In this document: positions 35,945 through 47,314 of the stretch, piece by piece
Layout: each line of letters begins with the position of its first letter
How positions within the stretch are numbered: the first letter of the stretch is position 1
Source: Heterobasidion occidentale
Taxonomy: Eukaryota > Basidiomycota > Agaricomycetes > Russulales > Bondarzewiaceae
Direction of reading: 5' to 3'
Length of the DNA: 64,000 bases
NCBI GenBank assembly: GCA_039111635.1
Contig: JBCAQO010000001.1
Location: forward strand, 1,364,001-1,428,000
Position numbers and translations under genes: made by a program
Notes under the pieces: generated by a model
Database searches by the model: none
The model's input: only the letters and a program-made list of their open reading frames with translations
Told to the model about the DNA's origin: nothing

Positions 35945-37619
35945 TCAAGGCTCTGCTTCGACCTCGCGCTTCTTTAGGACGAGGTCCGACCCTACAACCC
36001 TCTTCCACACGTCCTGGACATCCTCGACAACGGTCTCGAAGTGGGATGTCGCGTCGTAGGAGCGCGTGATGTAAATGTTATCCGCCTTGCCATCAGACGT
36101 GGGCGCGTACAAGGGCGTGACGGAAACGAATCTAGAAACAGATAATGTCAGTGAATGACGCGTGAATGATAGCTGATCGAACGTACTTGTCGATGAGGGG
36201 TCCAAGCAGGGAAAGGCCGAGTTGAATCTCGTTCTCAGGGGCACTTGTCTCGACGATTGTGCTGACGATTGCGACGTAGACGTCCTTGGCACAAACGTTG
36301 TGGGTGGAAGAGACCATAGCGATGTAAATATCTTTAGACGGCTCAGCCAACGGGAACCGTCATCGAGCCATAGACTACGCACCGTTTTTACGGCCAACTT
36401 GGTTCTGGGGGATGATGATCTGAACGCTGTCCGAGTCATCCGTGCCGGGGATGGGGTGGTTGAGGAGACAGATGGCGCGGATGACCTTCCGCTCTTCGAC
36501 CACGCGGACCTTGCCACCATCCAGGCTCCCCGCGCCGAAGTAGCTGGGGTCTCCGATGACCTGCTTCGCCTTGACGGTCTCAGTGCCACTGCGAACGCCG
36601 ACGAACTTGCCGTCCGCGTCGGTCACAATCTCGTCGATGTGCTTGTCCAGCATGTAGGTGCCGCCGTAGATAGCCGAGAGACGCGCGAAGGATTGGGGAA
36701 GTTCGCCGAGGCCATAAAGGGGGTAGATGTAAGGAGATTTGCCATAGCGGGCCATGGATGAAGTGTAGAGAACGATGCGATCGTAGGCTGGACGCGCAGG
36801 TTTGTTGATATAGCTGGCAAGGATTAGCTCGGGCGTGATGCATGAAACCTATGAAGAACCTACTCATCATCGAGATAGAGAGCCATAGCATGTCCGATGA
36901 AGTCCTGTGTACCGGGCTCTAGCCCGAACTTTTCATACACGCTCTTCATGCTATCCGTATCAAGGTTGATCCCTTCAATGAGGGCGATCATTAATGACGA
37001 TCATGGCTGAAATAGGCAGTGATAACATACCCTGGTGCGTAGCGGGATCCTCGTCTTTCCAGCCCTGCAAGAACTCGAAGAATTTCTTCGCCCTGCGCTT
37101 TTCGAACAGACCCATCAGAGGGCTCTTGACGGCCTCCATCTCCGTACTCGGGACCTTGGAGATCTTGCCCTCGCGGTACACGTAGCTGCCCGCGATCTGC
37201 TTGAACTCGAGGTAGCGGGTGACATCGGTGTGGACGAGGATCTTGGTGAGCTCGCCCGAGGCGATGATGAACTTGGGGATGAGATCGACGGCATAATCTC
37301 TGTCGCGTCCGAGGTTGGTGGGCGGAGCCTGATCTTTACGGAATTTACGGTAGAGCTATATATGGCGTGCGACGTTAGATGACCGTTGAAGGGGATTGCG
37401 CTTCTACACGAACTTGAGTCAGGTTCAGACTGGCGCTGTCGCCACCATAGTAGTCGTTCCTGTCCATGTGCAGGACCTTCTTGCCCTCGACAGACAAGAG
37501 ACCAGACAGGATGCATTCCGTCAACCCAGTGCCCAGAACAACGACCTACCAGCGATCATGCTTAGTTTCGAGCTAGTTAACGGCATCGGAACAGACTTTA
37601 CATCGTATTCTTCATCCAT
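35945..37619 (-). CDS. GDI1: Rab GDP-dissociation inhibitor
   Basis: Extracts GDP-bound prenylated Rab GTPases from membranes and recycles them in the secretory pathway. It starts MDEEYD at 37619, then an intron, then [19 protein letters not shown] and [17 protein letters not shown], the dinucleotide-like motif and Rab-binding platform typical of GDI. Further blocks are [115 protein letters not shown] and [19 protein letters not shown]. The stop is at 35945. It is about 450 residues, the usual length. GDI is preferred to Rab escort protein because of the length and the intact [16 protein letters not shown] start. Confidence 0.97.
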
Positions 37620-37980
37620 GGTAGCAAGCGGTGTTCGTACGGGTGGAGAAGGATAAGACAAGTGATGAGAGACAGCAGACACGCTGTTGCAACACGCGAA
37701 GCGGCTCTATAACTATCGATTGAATTCCCCACGTGCCGGTGGCTGAACTTTCCACAGGTTAAACATTGCTTCAACATACTAGGCCAGCAATGCACTGCTG
37801 TTCACCTCTAAATTGTAACACATTGAGATCTGAATCCGGTATATACGATATATAAGGAAGCTAGATTGCATCTGAGAGAATCTCCATGCCACATTCCGCG
37901 ATCCAGGATCATACTGTCAACAAATCCAAGAAGACATTCTGTCAAGCGACCTCATCATGCGTCAGTCTTGCACTCAGTTT
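37620..37980. other. Intergenic, no gene seen
   Basis: Promoter side of Rab GDI and 3' flank of the Myb-like gene. No coding segment is supported. Confidence 0.5.
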
Positions 37981-39725
37981 TCAACCTCTTGGTGTCGTGG
38001 GCTGAGAAATATTCAGGAGAGAATCGCCGTTTGATTGGACCATTCCGATTCTGAGCAGAGCGTTTCTCAGATCGTCGTTGATATCTTCTGACATGCTTCA
38101 GGATGTCTGAGGAGTTGGGGAAATGAGTACACTTCGAAGATAGACGCAGCTATGGATGTACCTTTTTTCTTTCTGGTAAAATAATGATTCCAGGCCTTGT
38201 CAGATCGTTGAGGGTACTGAGAGATAAGCTCAAAGTTACCGACTTGCATCATAGTTTCCGACGCAGAGAATTACGACGCACCTTCTGACTTAGATCCTCC
38301 CATTTTTCCCTGTAGGACATCTCCTCCCAGTCAGGATGCGAAGCCACCCATTTTGCAACCATCCGCATGTCTGTGTCCGTGAAGGCAGATTTGCCTCTCC
38401 CATCTGTGCTAGATCGTCATCCGTTGACTCTAGATCATCATCCAAATCTGAAGGAGCGTCATCTGAGGGGTCGTAATCTGAACCATTTTCCAAAGATTCT
38501 TCCACAGTCTCCTCATCCTCGTCATCGTCGGATATCTCAATGGGCTCATCGGGCTCGTTCTTATAGGCCTTGTACGTATCTTCCGCAAGATGTGCCTTCC
38601 TGATTACTCGAGCCCATGAGGATTCTGTATGATGAGGGGCCTTAGGTATGGTCTGTGAGTGCCTTGAACCGTGAAGGAACAGATCCGAACTCACCCTTGC
38701 GGCTAGTCGTTTGGCTAGTTCAGTCTTACTCAGCGTCGAATCGCGACTTAGTGACCAAGCCATGTATTCGGTGAGATATTTCTTATCCTTGGGTGTGAAC
38801 GGACGTCGGGTCCCAGACTGCCAAAACAGGGCAGGGGAAATATCACTTGGGGGCGATGGTTCATGGGATGGTACCCTGGGAGTGATTTTTGAAGTGGAAG
38901 CCGTTGGCATCGATGAGCTGGCCATCGTGGATTCGATTAAAGTCAGCTGGTTGGGAGCCATATCCGAAGACAGGTTCATAGATCCAGACGTTCGACGATT
39001 GTGCTGCCTGGAACTGAGGGAGCTCCCGGCCTCAGGAGCAGAGATTGATTGATTTAGATGGGGCAGCTTCCTTTTAGCAGTCTGCAGGCTGGTATTGGTA
39101 TCCTGCCCAGATGGGGGAGAAATGACAGGCTTCTTCACACTATGGCTAACAGGTTCAGATGCAGGTCCGTTTGACAATTTGGAAACGAGACTGTTGATAT
39201 GATGAACATTTTCCAAGTAATAATCTTTCCATTGATCGGCTGTGTGGTTGTTGACCTGACTGGGATGGTGAGAGGCTACATGGCAGCGCGGGCAAGGGTG
39301 CTTACCCCGTTCAAGCTTTCTAACGATTGCCTGTAATTGATTCTCTTCCCTGATGATGCGTGCAAAGCATGCACCAATATATCCTCATCATATGGAGACT
39401 GGCCAACAGGCACCGGCACAAAAGTCGGCTGAGGCAAGTTCATTCCTAGTTACGAGAATCCGTTGAACGATGTAAGTAGCGCCTTGAAGTACCATCACTT
39501 ACCAGTCCACGAGATATTGCCTTGTGCTTGTGCAAACAAAGTAGGAAACTGGAACGCGAGCATTGCTAGGGCTTGAGCTTGAACCGCCTGCGCCTGCGCC
39601 TGCGCCTGCGCCTGCGCCTGCGCCTGCGCCTGAGGGTTCTGCGGGAAAGCCGAATTAACGGGAACACCGGCCACGGCTGGATTCTGCTGAGCCGCTCCAT
39701 TGATGGGCGGAGAGCTGTTGTTCAT
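37981..39725 (-). CDS. Myb/SANT-like nuclear protein of unknown function
   Basis: I do not recognise a named family. It starts MNNSSPPINGAAQQNPAVAG at 39725 and has a Gln-Ala dipeptide repeat. Next is an exon with NNHTADQWKDYYLENVHHI, and then a long Ser/Pro-rich linker. A first helical block reads FTPKDKKYLTEYMAWSLSRD, later SSWARVIRKAHLAEDTYKAY, followed by an acidic run (EISDDDEDEETVEESLENG). A second block reads GKSAFTDTDMRMVAKWVASH, PDWEEMSYREKWEDLSQK and, across an intron, YPQRSDKAWNHYFTRKK. These spaced tryptophans resemble Myb/SANT helices, loosely of the Rap1 type. The acidic run and the second block are in different frames; one extra base at the C3 at 38399-38401 gives a readable RGKSAF junction. 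The last exon would read EDINDDLRNALLRIGMVQSN and stop at 37981. Confidence 0.68.
39586..39632 (-). repeat. Hexamer repeat encoding Gln-Ala
   Basis: Repeated GCCTGC units on the plus strand, read on the minus strand as alternating Gln and Ala in the N-terminus of the Myb-like protein. Confidence 0.9.
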
Positions 39726-39992
39726 GGCCGCCGAGGGTGATGAGACGATGTTAGACGCCTTGTTCGCCTTGAGCTTGAGAGCTTGAGCCCGGAGGCCTTC
39801 TCAGGCTCGCGGTGAGCATGATGATGATGTATTCCCACAGTATTCCCACATCGAGTTGAAGCGCGCCACCCGAGTGCCACCCGGCAATCCTCTCCGTGCC
39901 TCGCGCCGCGGTGCCGACACCCCGTGGGGTACCCGACGCCGTTTGGTCTTAAGACGTGAGCATTCCCTTGCACTTCGCTCGTCCGCTTTCTC
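39726..39992. promoter_or_regulatory. Divergent promoter region, Myb-like gene and MMSDH gene
   Basis: 267 bp between two head-to-head start codons. No obvious TATA box; presumably carries both promoters. Confidence 0.45.
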
Positions 39993-42420
39993 ATGTCGTC
40001 GTCTCGGTTATCCCACCTGCGAACAGTGCACCTTCGTTCTCATGCAACCGCAGCATCACGGGCTCCCCTGAGCGGCCTCAGCGCTGCTGCCCGCCCAAAG
40101 GCCGAACAGATCTCGAAGGAGTGGAAGGGAACAAGTGCCGCCGGCCACAACACGAAGAATTTCATCGGAGGAGAGTTTGTCGAAAGCAAGGCTACCAAGT
40201 GGATTGACGTCCTAGATCCGGTTTGTCTCGCTCGCTTCCCACCTGCCCCACTTCGGAGCATCCGTTTGACCCGTCACGTCAGTCAACCCAAACACTACTC
40301 ACTCGTGTTCCCGAGACAACGCATGCCGAATTCGAGCAAGCGGTCGATGCCGCCTCTCATGCATTCAAGACATGGAGCAACACCAGTGTGCTCACTCGTC
40401 AGAGATTCGTGCTGGAGTACGCCGCGTCTTCCTCCCGTCCGGCAAAGTTCGTCGCTGACAGCCGGGTAGATTGCAGCGTCTCATCCGCGAAAATGCGGAC
40501 GTTCTTGCGTCTAGCATCGTTCTCGAGCAGGGGAAAACGTTGCCAGGTAGAGCGGTATAGTATTAGTGTCGCGTTTAGTACGCTCACAAGCCTGTTTGGT
40601 ATCAGATGCTCATGGCGACATTCTTCGAGGTCTTCAGGTAGTAGAGCATGCTACTAGCGCACCTTCATTGCTCCTCGGCGAGAAGATTGAAGGTGAGAGC
40701 CGCCTTGTTGAAATACTCAGCAGCATGTCGTCATAACTCAGCTGAAATTCGATTTAGTCAGTAAAGACATGGACACCGAAGTGCGCAAAGTCCCATTGGG
40801 CGTTACTGCATCGTGAGCCCGACCTGCTTTCATCTACAACCTCCCGTACCTTGACTGTCTGTTGCAGGATAGCTCCATTTAACTTCCCTGCGTGAGTACT
40901 CCTGCTTCTTCAACCAGCACCCGTCAGACCTAAAACACCAGCTGGCAGGATGATCCCGCTGTGGTCCATCCCCATGGCCACAGTGACAGGCAACACGCTT
41001 ATCTTGAAGCCCTCGGAGCGCGATCCCGGAGCTGCCATGATCATCGCAGAACTCTGCGAGCGTGCAGGCCTCCCTCCCGGCGTTGTAAATGTCGTTCACG
41101 GCACTGTGCCGACCGTGAACGCCATCTGTGACCATCCTGCTATCCGCGCTATCAGCTTTGTGGGCGGTGACCGCGCGGGGAAGCACATCTACGATCGGTA
41201 TGCGCGCGCCAATACACCAATATCAGAATGTGCTAAGCCTGATGATTTTTAGAGGCACGCAGAACGGGAAACGCGTGCAAGCTAACATGGGTGCAAAGAA
41301 TCATGCCGTCATTATGCCTGATGGTATGTTCGCAACATCCCGTTTATTTAGAGATCTCATTGTCTTGTCCGTGTACATTCAGCTAACAAGAACCATGCGT
41401 TGAATGCTATTGTCGGCGCTGCTTTTGGAGGTACGAGGTTGCTACATGTTACAAGCCTTGAATGCTCAACATTGTCTGATGAATAGCTGCCGGTCAACGA
41501 TGCATGGCCATCTCTGTTGCCGTTCTTGTCGGTGACGCCCAGACATGGCTACCGGATCTGTCGCAACTTGCTCAGAAACTAAAGGTCAACGGCGGTTTCG
41601 AGAAAGAAGCTGATCTGTGGGTACATTTACCGAGTGAGACGATTCGCCGAGTTCACAATGCCCTCAGCGGACCTGTGATCTCACCTGCTGCAAAACAGCG
41701 CATACTCGGTTTGATAGGCTCCGCAGAGGAAGAAGGCGGCAATATCTATCTTGACGGCCGGGACATCAAGGTACATGGCTATGAGCATGGCAACTTTGTC
41801 GGTCCAACGATCATCGAGGCAGGCGTTGGGATGAGGTGCTACAAGTGAGTTGTCCCGATAATGTTGATACAGTGATCTAATCCGACTGTAGCGAGGAGAT
41901 CTTTGGGCCAGTCCTGGTGGTTCTCAAGGCGAACACCCTTGACGAGGCCATCGAGCTGATCAATGCCAACCGCTACGGGAACGGCACAGCTATCTTCACA
42001 CAGTCAGGCGCGACGCTCGGAAGTTCGAGCACGATGTCAACGTCGGACAAATCGGCATTAACGTTCCGATACCTGTGCCGCTCCCTATGTTCTCTTGGAG
42101 CGGGAACAAGGTACGTGGCGATGCTCTCGATTATATACACGAGCAATCCTTTAACTGGATTGAACGTACAGGGTAGCGTCTTGGGTGATCTCGGTTTCTA
42201 TGGAAAGAGGTGTGTTTCACTAACGCTCTCTCTGGATATCCCGTTGAATTGTTTTTTCGTAGTGCCTTCGAGTTTTATACTCAGAAGAAGGTACGTTCTT
42301 CTGGCCAGGCTCGCGTGCGCACAGCATCTGACTGGTGTGGAACAGACTACCACCAGCCTCTGGAAGTCGGAAGACGCTATCGCAACGAAAGCATCTGTGA
42401 ACATGCCAACGCATCATTGA
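39993..42420 (+). CDS. Methylmalonate-semialdehyde dehydrogenase (acylating), mitochondrial
   Basis: Oxidises malonate and methylmalonate semialdehydes to acetyl- and propionyl-CoA in valine and pyrimidine breakdown (ALDH6A1 family, CoA- and NAD-dependent). The N-terminus [20 protein letters not shown] is basic and Ser-rich, a good mitochondrial presequence. It is followed by [20 protein letters not shown]. Further blocks are [80 protein letters not shown] and [19 protein letters not shown]. The active-site segment is [13 protein letters not shown], with the catalytic Cys codon at 41501-41503. After that come [20 protein letters not shown] and [20 protein letters not shown]. The stop follows MPTHH at 42420. 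One apparent insertion near 41615-41670 is an intron (GTGGGT...CTCAG), after which ADLGPVISP reads through. Confidence 0.95.
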
Positions 42421-42565
42421 TCGAGATTCGTCGGAGGATTGGCATCTTGTACAATAGCTGGGCTCGGTTTAGGATGGAACATGGAGCATCATTTCGGTCT
42501 TGTGTTCTTGGCCGACTTGAGTAGCATACAATATCAGGTATATTGGCGACATTCGCGCCCATAAT

Positions 42566-43251
42566 CTACAGGTTGGCAGCCTTGTTGCTTCCGCCCTGTT
42601 TACCGACGACCTCATCGAGGAAGGCGTTGGATAGCCTCTCACACTGATGAAAGACAGCCTCAAAGTTTTTCTGTGTGAATAGGGCGGATTATCGTGTGTC
42701 TGGCTGCTATGGCTGAGCGAAAGCCGGGACTCACGATGTTGCCGTAGTAAGGATCTTCGATGCGTTTGCCGTCTAAATACGAGCCCCAGAGCTTGACTTC
42801 AGCGGTGGCGTAGCCTGGTTTATCGCGCAGGAGATTGCGCAGGTTGTTCTCGTCAGCTGCAAGGATGTGCGTGAACTTTCGATAGTCCTCCGGCTGGACC
42901 TGACGCGCCTCGTGCGAGATGGGGACGCCAAACTGGATGGCAATAGATTTCGGTCGATTTAAGCATGTCAGTTGTTCCGATGGTACGCATTCCCCACTGT
43001 TGCACAGCGCTCACCTTCTTACACGTCGCTGTTGAACTGGAACGGCGCGTCGGCATGAGATCGGGAACGGGAAGGATGCAAAGTAAGACATACCGCTCGT
43101 CAGGCTCCTCACCAACATGATACCCTGCTGTGCCCGCGCTATCGACGGTGATGTCGACGCCGCGCTCAGACGCGACGTTTCTCAGGACTGCCTCCCCGAT
43201 GGGGGAGCGGCAGATATTGCCGAGGCATACGACCAGCACGCTCAGAGTCAT
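42566..43251 (-). CDS. Low-molecular-weight protein tyrosine phosphatase
   Basis: Small cytosolic phosphatase removing phosphate from tyrosine residues. It starts MTLSVLVVCLGNICRSPIGE at 43251, which contains the P-loop signature C-x5-R (CLGNICR) followed by SP. Then comes EAVLRNVASERGVDITVDSA, with GTAGYHVGEEPDER after it. Following introns, the protein reads HGVPISHEARQVQPEDYRKF and THILAADENNLRNLLRDKP. The general-acid motif DPYYG is present in KRIEDPYYGN. The last exon is FEAVFHQCERLSNAFLDEVV, ending NKAANL with the stop at 42566. All catalytic elements are intact. It is head-to-head with the SH3BGR-like gene. Confidence 0.95.
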
Positions 43252-43354
43252 CGAATCGGCGGGATGATCGCGTACGCTGAAGCGGCCGCCGTGCACTCGT
43301 CGCAGCTGCTATAAAAGGAAACTGCTCTTGTCACCAACGTTCAGCCGCCTTGCA
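43252..43354. promoter_or_regulatory. Very short divergent promoter region (103 bp)
   Basis: Only 103 bp separate the start codons of the phosphatase (minus) and the SH3BGR-like gene (plus). A TATAAAA-like sequence lies at 43310-43316. Confidence 0.5.
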
Positions 43355-44554
43355 ATGCCGTCTCCTCCAATCCAGTTATTCCTCACTACCATAGCCTCTC
43401 AGCCAGCACTCCGGCAACGTCAAGGTAAACCCGATGCCCTCTTGCAGTGTTCGTCGCTGTGAATGACTAGGGACCTGTTGTCATCGCTCAACTGCCAACA
43501 ATGAGCAGAGTACATTCTCCGCATTCTTCAAGTCAAGAAGATCCCGTTCATCTCGTATGACCTGGCATCGGACGAAGATGCCAAACGGCTCTGGAAGCGA
43601 AAGGCGCCTTTAGGTGAGCAGGCAAGTGTTCTCTTGGCCGAATGCCACTCAATGCATCGGCGGATCCTTCGGTCACAGACAAACAGCAGTTGCCTGGAAT
43701 CCTTGTCGGAGGAAAGTTTCCTGGCGTACGTCCCTCTAACCATGGCCATGTATTATGTCCCGTACTGACCTTCTTTATCAGACGTTCACCGACTTGTGTG
43801 TCTCACTTCATCCTTCGCTCAGGGCTCCTTCGAGCTCATATGACATCTTTCCTCCAGCGAGGAAGCCGTCGAATACGACGAGCTGGCCACCTTTCTCCGT
43901 CTGAATGAACCTTATAACCCCGCCGTAGAAGAAGACCGTCCCTTGCTTCGTGAACAGCCCATCGGCGTACCCGGCGCATCATCTCCCTCCCAGATGGCAA
44001 AGCCCGAGCACAGGGCCGCGTTCAATACCAGCCCTTCGCCGTCACCGCTGCGTACCAAGACGTCTGCTGCAGATGTGCGCAAGCGAGACGAGGCAGAATT
44101 CGATGTCGGCCAGGAGCTCGTCGGGTACGGGTTGCAGGGCCTCAAGGTCACACACGATGATCTCCTGCAGCTGGTGCAGGATTTGGGATTAGAAGGTGAT
44201 GATGCCGGAGATCTGGTTCAGGGCTTGAGCGAGATGACCGTGAAGGATAAGAAGAAGGGAACAGGTAAGGCAGATAAGGAGAGCGTTCAGGGAGAGGAAA
44301 GGAAAGGTGCAGCAGACGCCAAAGACCCGCCACAAATCAGAGTGGAGACAGCGGATGTGAAGGGTGAAGCGACGCAGGCAGCGACACAGGCGAAGCTGCT
44401 GAGACAAGTGTGGTTGATGTCCCCGCCTCAGAGACTTCAACATGACGCACTTCAGTTTATCGATACCTTGGGTCTTAGGTTGTTATTGTTCTGTGGACAT
44501 CTAATGCCAGCTTTTAGTCGTTTTTTTGGGATGTATATATATATGGTTGTATAG
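43355..44554 (+). CDS. SH3BGR-like thioredoxin-fold protein
   Basis: Member of the SH3-binding-glutamic-acid-rich protein family, which has a glutaredoxin fold without the catalytic CxxC. Exon 1 (43355-43424) is MPSPPIQLFLTTIASQPALR, and exon 2 continues EYILRILQVKKIPFISYDLA and SDEDAKRLWKRKAPLG. Then comes DKQQLPGILVGGKFPG and, after another intron, EEAVEYDELATFLRLNEPYN. The remainder is Ser/Pro-rich and charged, with GLQGLKVTHDDLLQLVQDLG and a Lys/Glu-rich segment, probably disordered. The cysteines expected in an active glutaredoxin are missing, as in the family. The end at 44554 is the first stop in frame; the last hydrophobic 40 or so residues look unlike coding sequence, and an unseen intron or earlier end is possible. 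Confidence 0.82.
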
Positions 44555-44604
44555 ATACTCTATAACCGTCGACACCAGCAAATCATCCGAATGAAAATAC
44601 GATA

Positions 44605-45713
44605 TCAGAGTCTGGAGATGGAGGGCATCTTCACCTCCGAACCCCCATCAAGTGTAATGGTGGCGCCATTCACGAAAGCGCCTGCGCGACTGGAGAGGAA
44701 CAAGGTCGTCCCTGCTATGTCTTCTGGTGTACCAATTCGATAGAGCGGGACCGAGTCTAAGATGATGTCTTTCAAAGTAGCGAGGGTATGAGCCATCACT
44801 GCAGAGAAATCTTCGTTAAGGTCCGACTGGGAGGAGTCAACATAGTACATACTCTTCGTCTCAAATGGACCGCATGCAATTGTATTGCTGGTGATGCCCT
44901 CGACGCCCAATCGGCCAGCAAAATGACGGCTAAGGTGGTGCAGAGCTGCTTTCGAAGAGGAGTACGCGTAAGTTTCATGGTTAGGAACTCCAAGTCCTTC
45001 CACGGAGCCGATCTATCAGCAAGATCATCTGTCAGCTATATCATAGTTGAAGCATAGAAGGAGGAGATTCACATTGATTATACGCGCGGGGTCCTTGTAT
45101 GAGCCATCTACCTTTCCACCTTGCTGGGCGGCAGCCCGGAGGAGTGGTAAGCACTTCTGCGTGAGCGTGAATACACGCTGCAGATTGAGCGTCATGACCT
45201 TGGTAAAGCTATCATCCTGATGTGATGGTGAGCATCAAGGATGCTGAAGAACGAGACTGCATCTCTAGCAACGAGGCGCGCACCGGGTACTCGTCGATGC
45301 CCGCACCCCACACGGCTCCTGCATTGTTGACAAGGATGTGAAGCACCTTCTCCCGCTTCGAAATCTCGCTCACAAGGCGCTCGACCTCGGAGAGCTTCTG
45401 CATGTCCGCCGGAATGGGAATGCACTGCCCTGGGCCGAGGGCATTCAGCTCGTCTGCCGTGCCATTGCAGTCCTTGACGGAACGAGAGCTGATGTACACC
45501 TTGACACCGTTCTTGACAAACCCAGTAGCGATCTGCTCACAGGGAATGTCAGTGACCAAGGAACTTTCCAGGAGTCAGACACAGGTACACTGTCAACTGC
45601 CTTGTGCAGAAAGTGGAGAACGTACCATCTTACCAATGCCCCTGCTCCCACCGGTCACCAGAGCAACCTTTCCCTGCACTCCAAATAGCTTGGCTGCGTC
45701 AAATTCGCTCATA
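44605..45713 (-). CDS. Short-chain dehydrogenase/reductase, RhlG/3-oxoacyl-reductase-like
   Basis: NAD(P)H-dependent oxidoreductase of the classical SDR family. It starts MSEFDAAKLFGVQGKVALVT at 45713 and runs into the cofactor motif TGGSRGIG. After an intron it continues IATGFVKNGVKVYISSRSVK, then CIPIPADMQKLSEVERLVSE and the structural NNAGAVWG. The active site is YAYSSSKAALHHLSRHFAGR (Tyr and Lys in the YxxxK arrangement). The C-terminus has RIGTPEDIAGTTLFLSSRAG and VNGATITLDGG, and the stop is at 44605. The substrate cannot be told from sequence; similar fungal proteins are annotated as rhamnolipid-type 3-oxoacyl-ACP reductases. It is not in an evident metabolic cluster. Confidence 0.9.
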
Positions 45714-46087
45714 TTGATCCAACAATGAGCGTCGTTGAGTTGAGAATTAGATTATGAGGACGAGCAGGTATAAGTATGCTGTGGAGGGCCGGTAACGGAT
45801 AACTAACAGCCGGAAGTGGGGAAGCGGGGAAGGAGCTCGCGGAGACTGAATGCAGTTGTTTCAAATATGCGATGAATGGCTCCAACAAATCATGTCCAGA
45901 AACGACATAACATAAATCAACGACATAAATATGAGTGTAGGATATCATGAGCAAACGAAAACATGAGAGCTTAGACAGATAAAAAAAAGGAAATGCGAAA
46001 ACACGAAAACGGCGATAAACCACGAAATGCGGGACACACCAAAACAAACGACGAAAATGTGAAAAGCGAGCCTAACTGCTCGTCCTT
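45714..46087. other. Intergenic, no gene seen
   Basis: AT-rich promoter side of the dehydrogenase gene and 3' flank of the next minus-strand gene. Nothing else is supported. Confidence 0.5.
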
Positions 46088-46739
46088 TTAAGCCCCAGTT
46101 GGCTTGACTTTACTAAACTTCGATAAGTTCAAGAGAAGGTGTGCGGCCTCCTGTATGGTCGGCATGTTGGTATCCTTCGGCAATACGCATATGGCCCGAG
46201 GGGACTCGCTCACGAGGACCGCTCTTGGGGGCAGAGTGCGCCCGCGGTTCTCCCGCAGTGGCGTGGAAGAAACAAACTGTTGTGCTGCGAGAGTGCGTGC
46301 TTGTGTGCTTCGTAACACTCTATGTTCAGCCTGTTTCTCCTCCTGGGGGATCTTGGTCAACATCTCGACGACCGTCGCCTCCAACGCAGCTAGATAGACG
46401 TTATCCTCTCCTGTTGACGCTTTTCTGAGTTTCTGTCTCTCGTTCACGAACCAAGTATCGAGCTTCGTCTTCCCGCTGGAGATGGTCTGTCAGATGAACG
46501 AGCAGTGGCGTAAAGCTTGCAACGTACATGTTGCACTTTTGGCAGAGTATAGCCTTTTGATCAACAGAAGGATGTTGATCGAGTGCAAAGAATGCACGTA
46601 ATATTATGAGCGAGGCGCCACGAATGGGTATGCCTTTTTGTTTGTCCTGACGGACGGAGGCCTTAGCCTTGACCTTCGAGGCGGCCACAGCAGCGGTCCG
46701 AGTCCCTGCGCCTTGCTTTCGAGTACGGTGAGACACCAT
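46088..46739 (-). CDS. Small hypothetical protein
   Basis: Not recognised. MVSHRTRKQGAGTRTAAVAA at 46739 opens a basic N-terminus, followed by GIPIRGASLIILRAFFALDQ and AILCQKCNMY. After a probable short intron near 46490-46530 it continues TISSGKTKLDTWFVNERQKL, ALEATVVEMLTKIPQEEKQA and MPTIQEAAHLLLNLSKFSKV, with the stop at 46088. The helical, charged second half and the CxxC suggest a small nuclear or structural protein, but this is a guess. The donor phase does not close cleanly, so the exon join is uncertain. Confidence 0.5.
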
Positions 46740-47314
46740 GACGCAAAGATATAAGAGATATAGGCTGTGCTAAGGGGATTAAGACAGAGGGGAGGTCAAT
46801 GACCCGAAGACCTGTCGGTGTCTGGCCTTATAACGGACGAGGACAAAAGAGACCGCCACATTGGTGAATGCCACAGCCAAAGCCACATCTATGTCCACGC
46901 GATCACGACGCGACCGACAGTGGCGGCCCCTGAATCTGCGAATCGTTGCTTTGTCCATGGCCACAAGCGTTGTTCTGGACATACCACTTCCGAATGCCAC
47001 ACCAGCGTTATCGATCGGTTTCGGTCCAGGCTGCCGGAAGCTCCTCAGAAGAGTCGCGCTGAATTGAGCCGGGTTGACCCGGTATGTAGCCCTCAGCATG
47101 AGGACAGCTTGCCGGCGTTGCGGCTTGAGAGCCTTGCGTCCTGAAAAGAGCCACTTCATACGATTAACGCTGTATTGCATACCTGTACAAAAACATTACA
47201 AAAAGTGTGATCGCGACACTTAGCCGTATACATCTAACTTATAGAGGATCACAGGTCAACACAATGTTCCACACGAAGATGCATGTAGAGGGAAAAAACC
47301 CGACAAAGGAAAGA
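46740..47314. other. Intergenic with an unsupported open frame
   Basis: A 133-residue minus-strand open frame (46779-47180) with a hydrophobic stretch, VALAVAFTNVAVSFVLVRYK, lies here. It has no recognisable domain, and a plus-strand frame of similar length overlaps it. I do not call it a gene. The 3' end of seipin is at 47315. Confidence 0.4.

Noticed and set aside
39586..39632. Regular short repeats that might suggest a CRISPR array
   Set aside because: The hexamer repeat is continuous, has no spacers, lies inside a coding exon, and the genome is fungal.
46779..47180. 133-residue minus-strand frame with a hydrophobic segment
   Set aside because: No domain, an equal plus-strand frame overlaps, and no splice or start context; possibly relic sequence.
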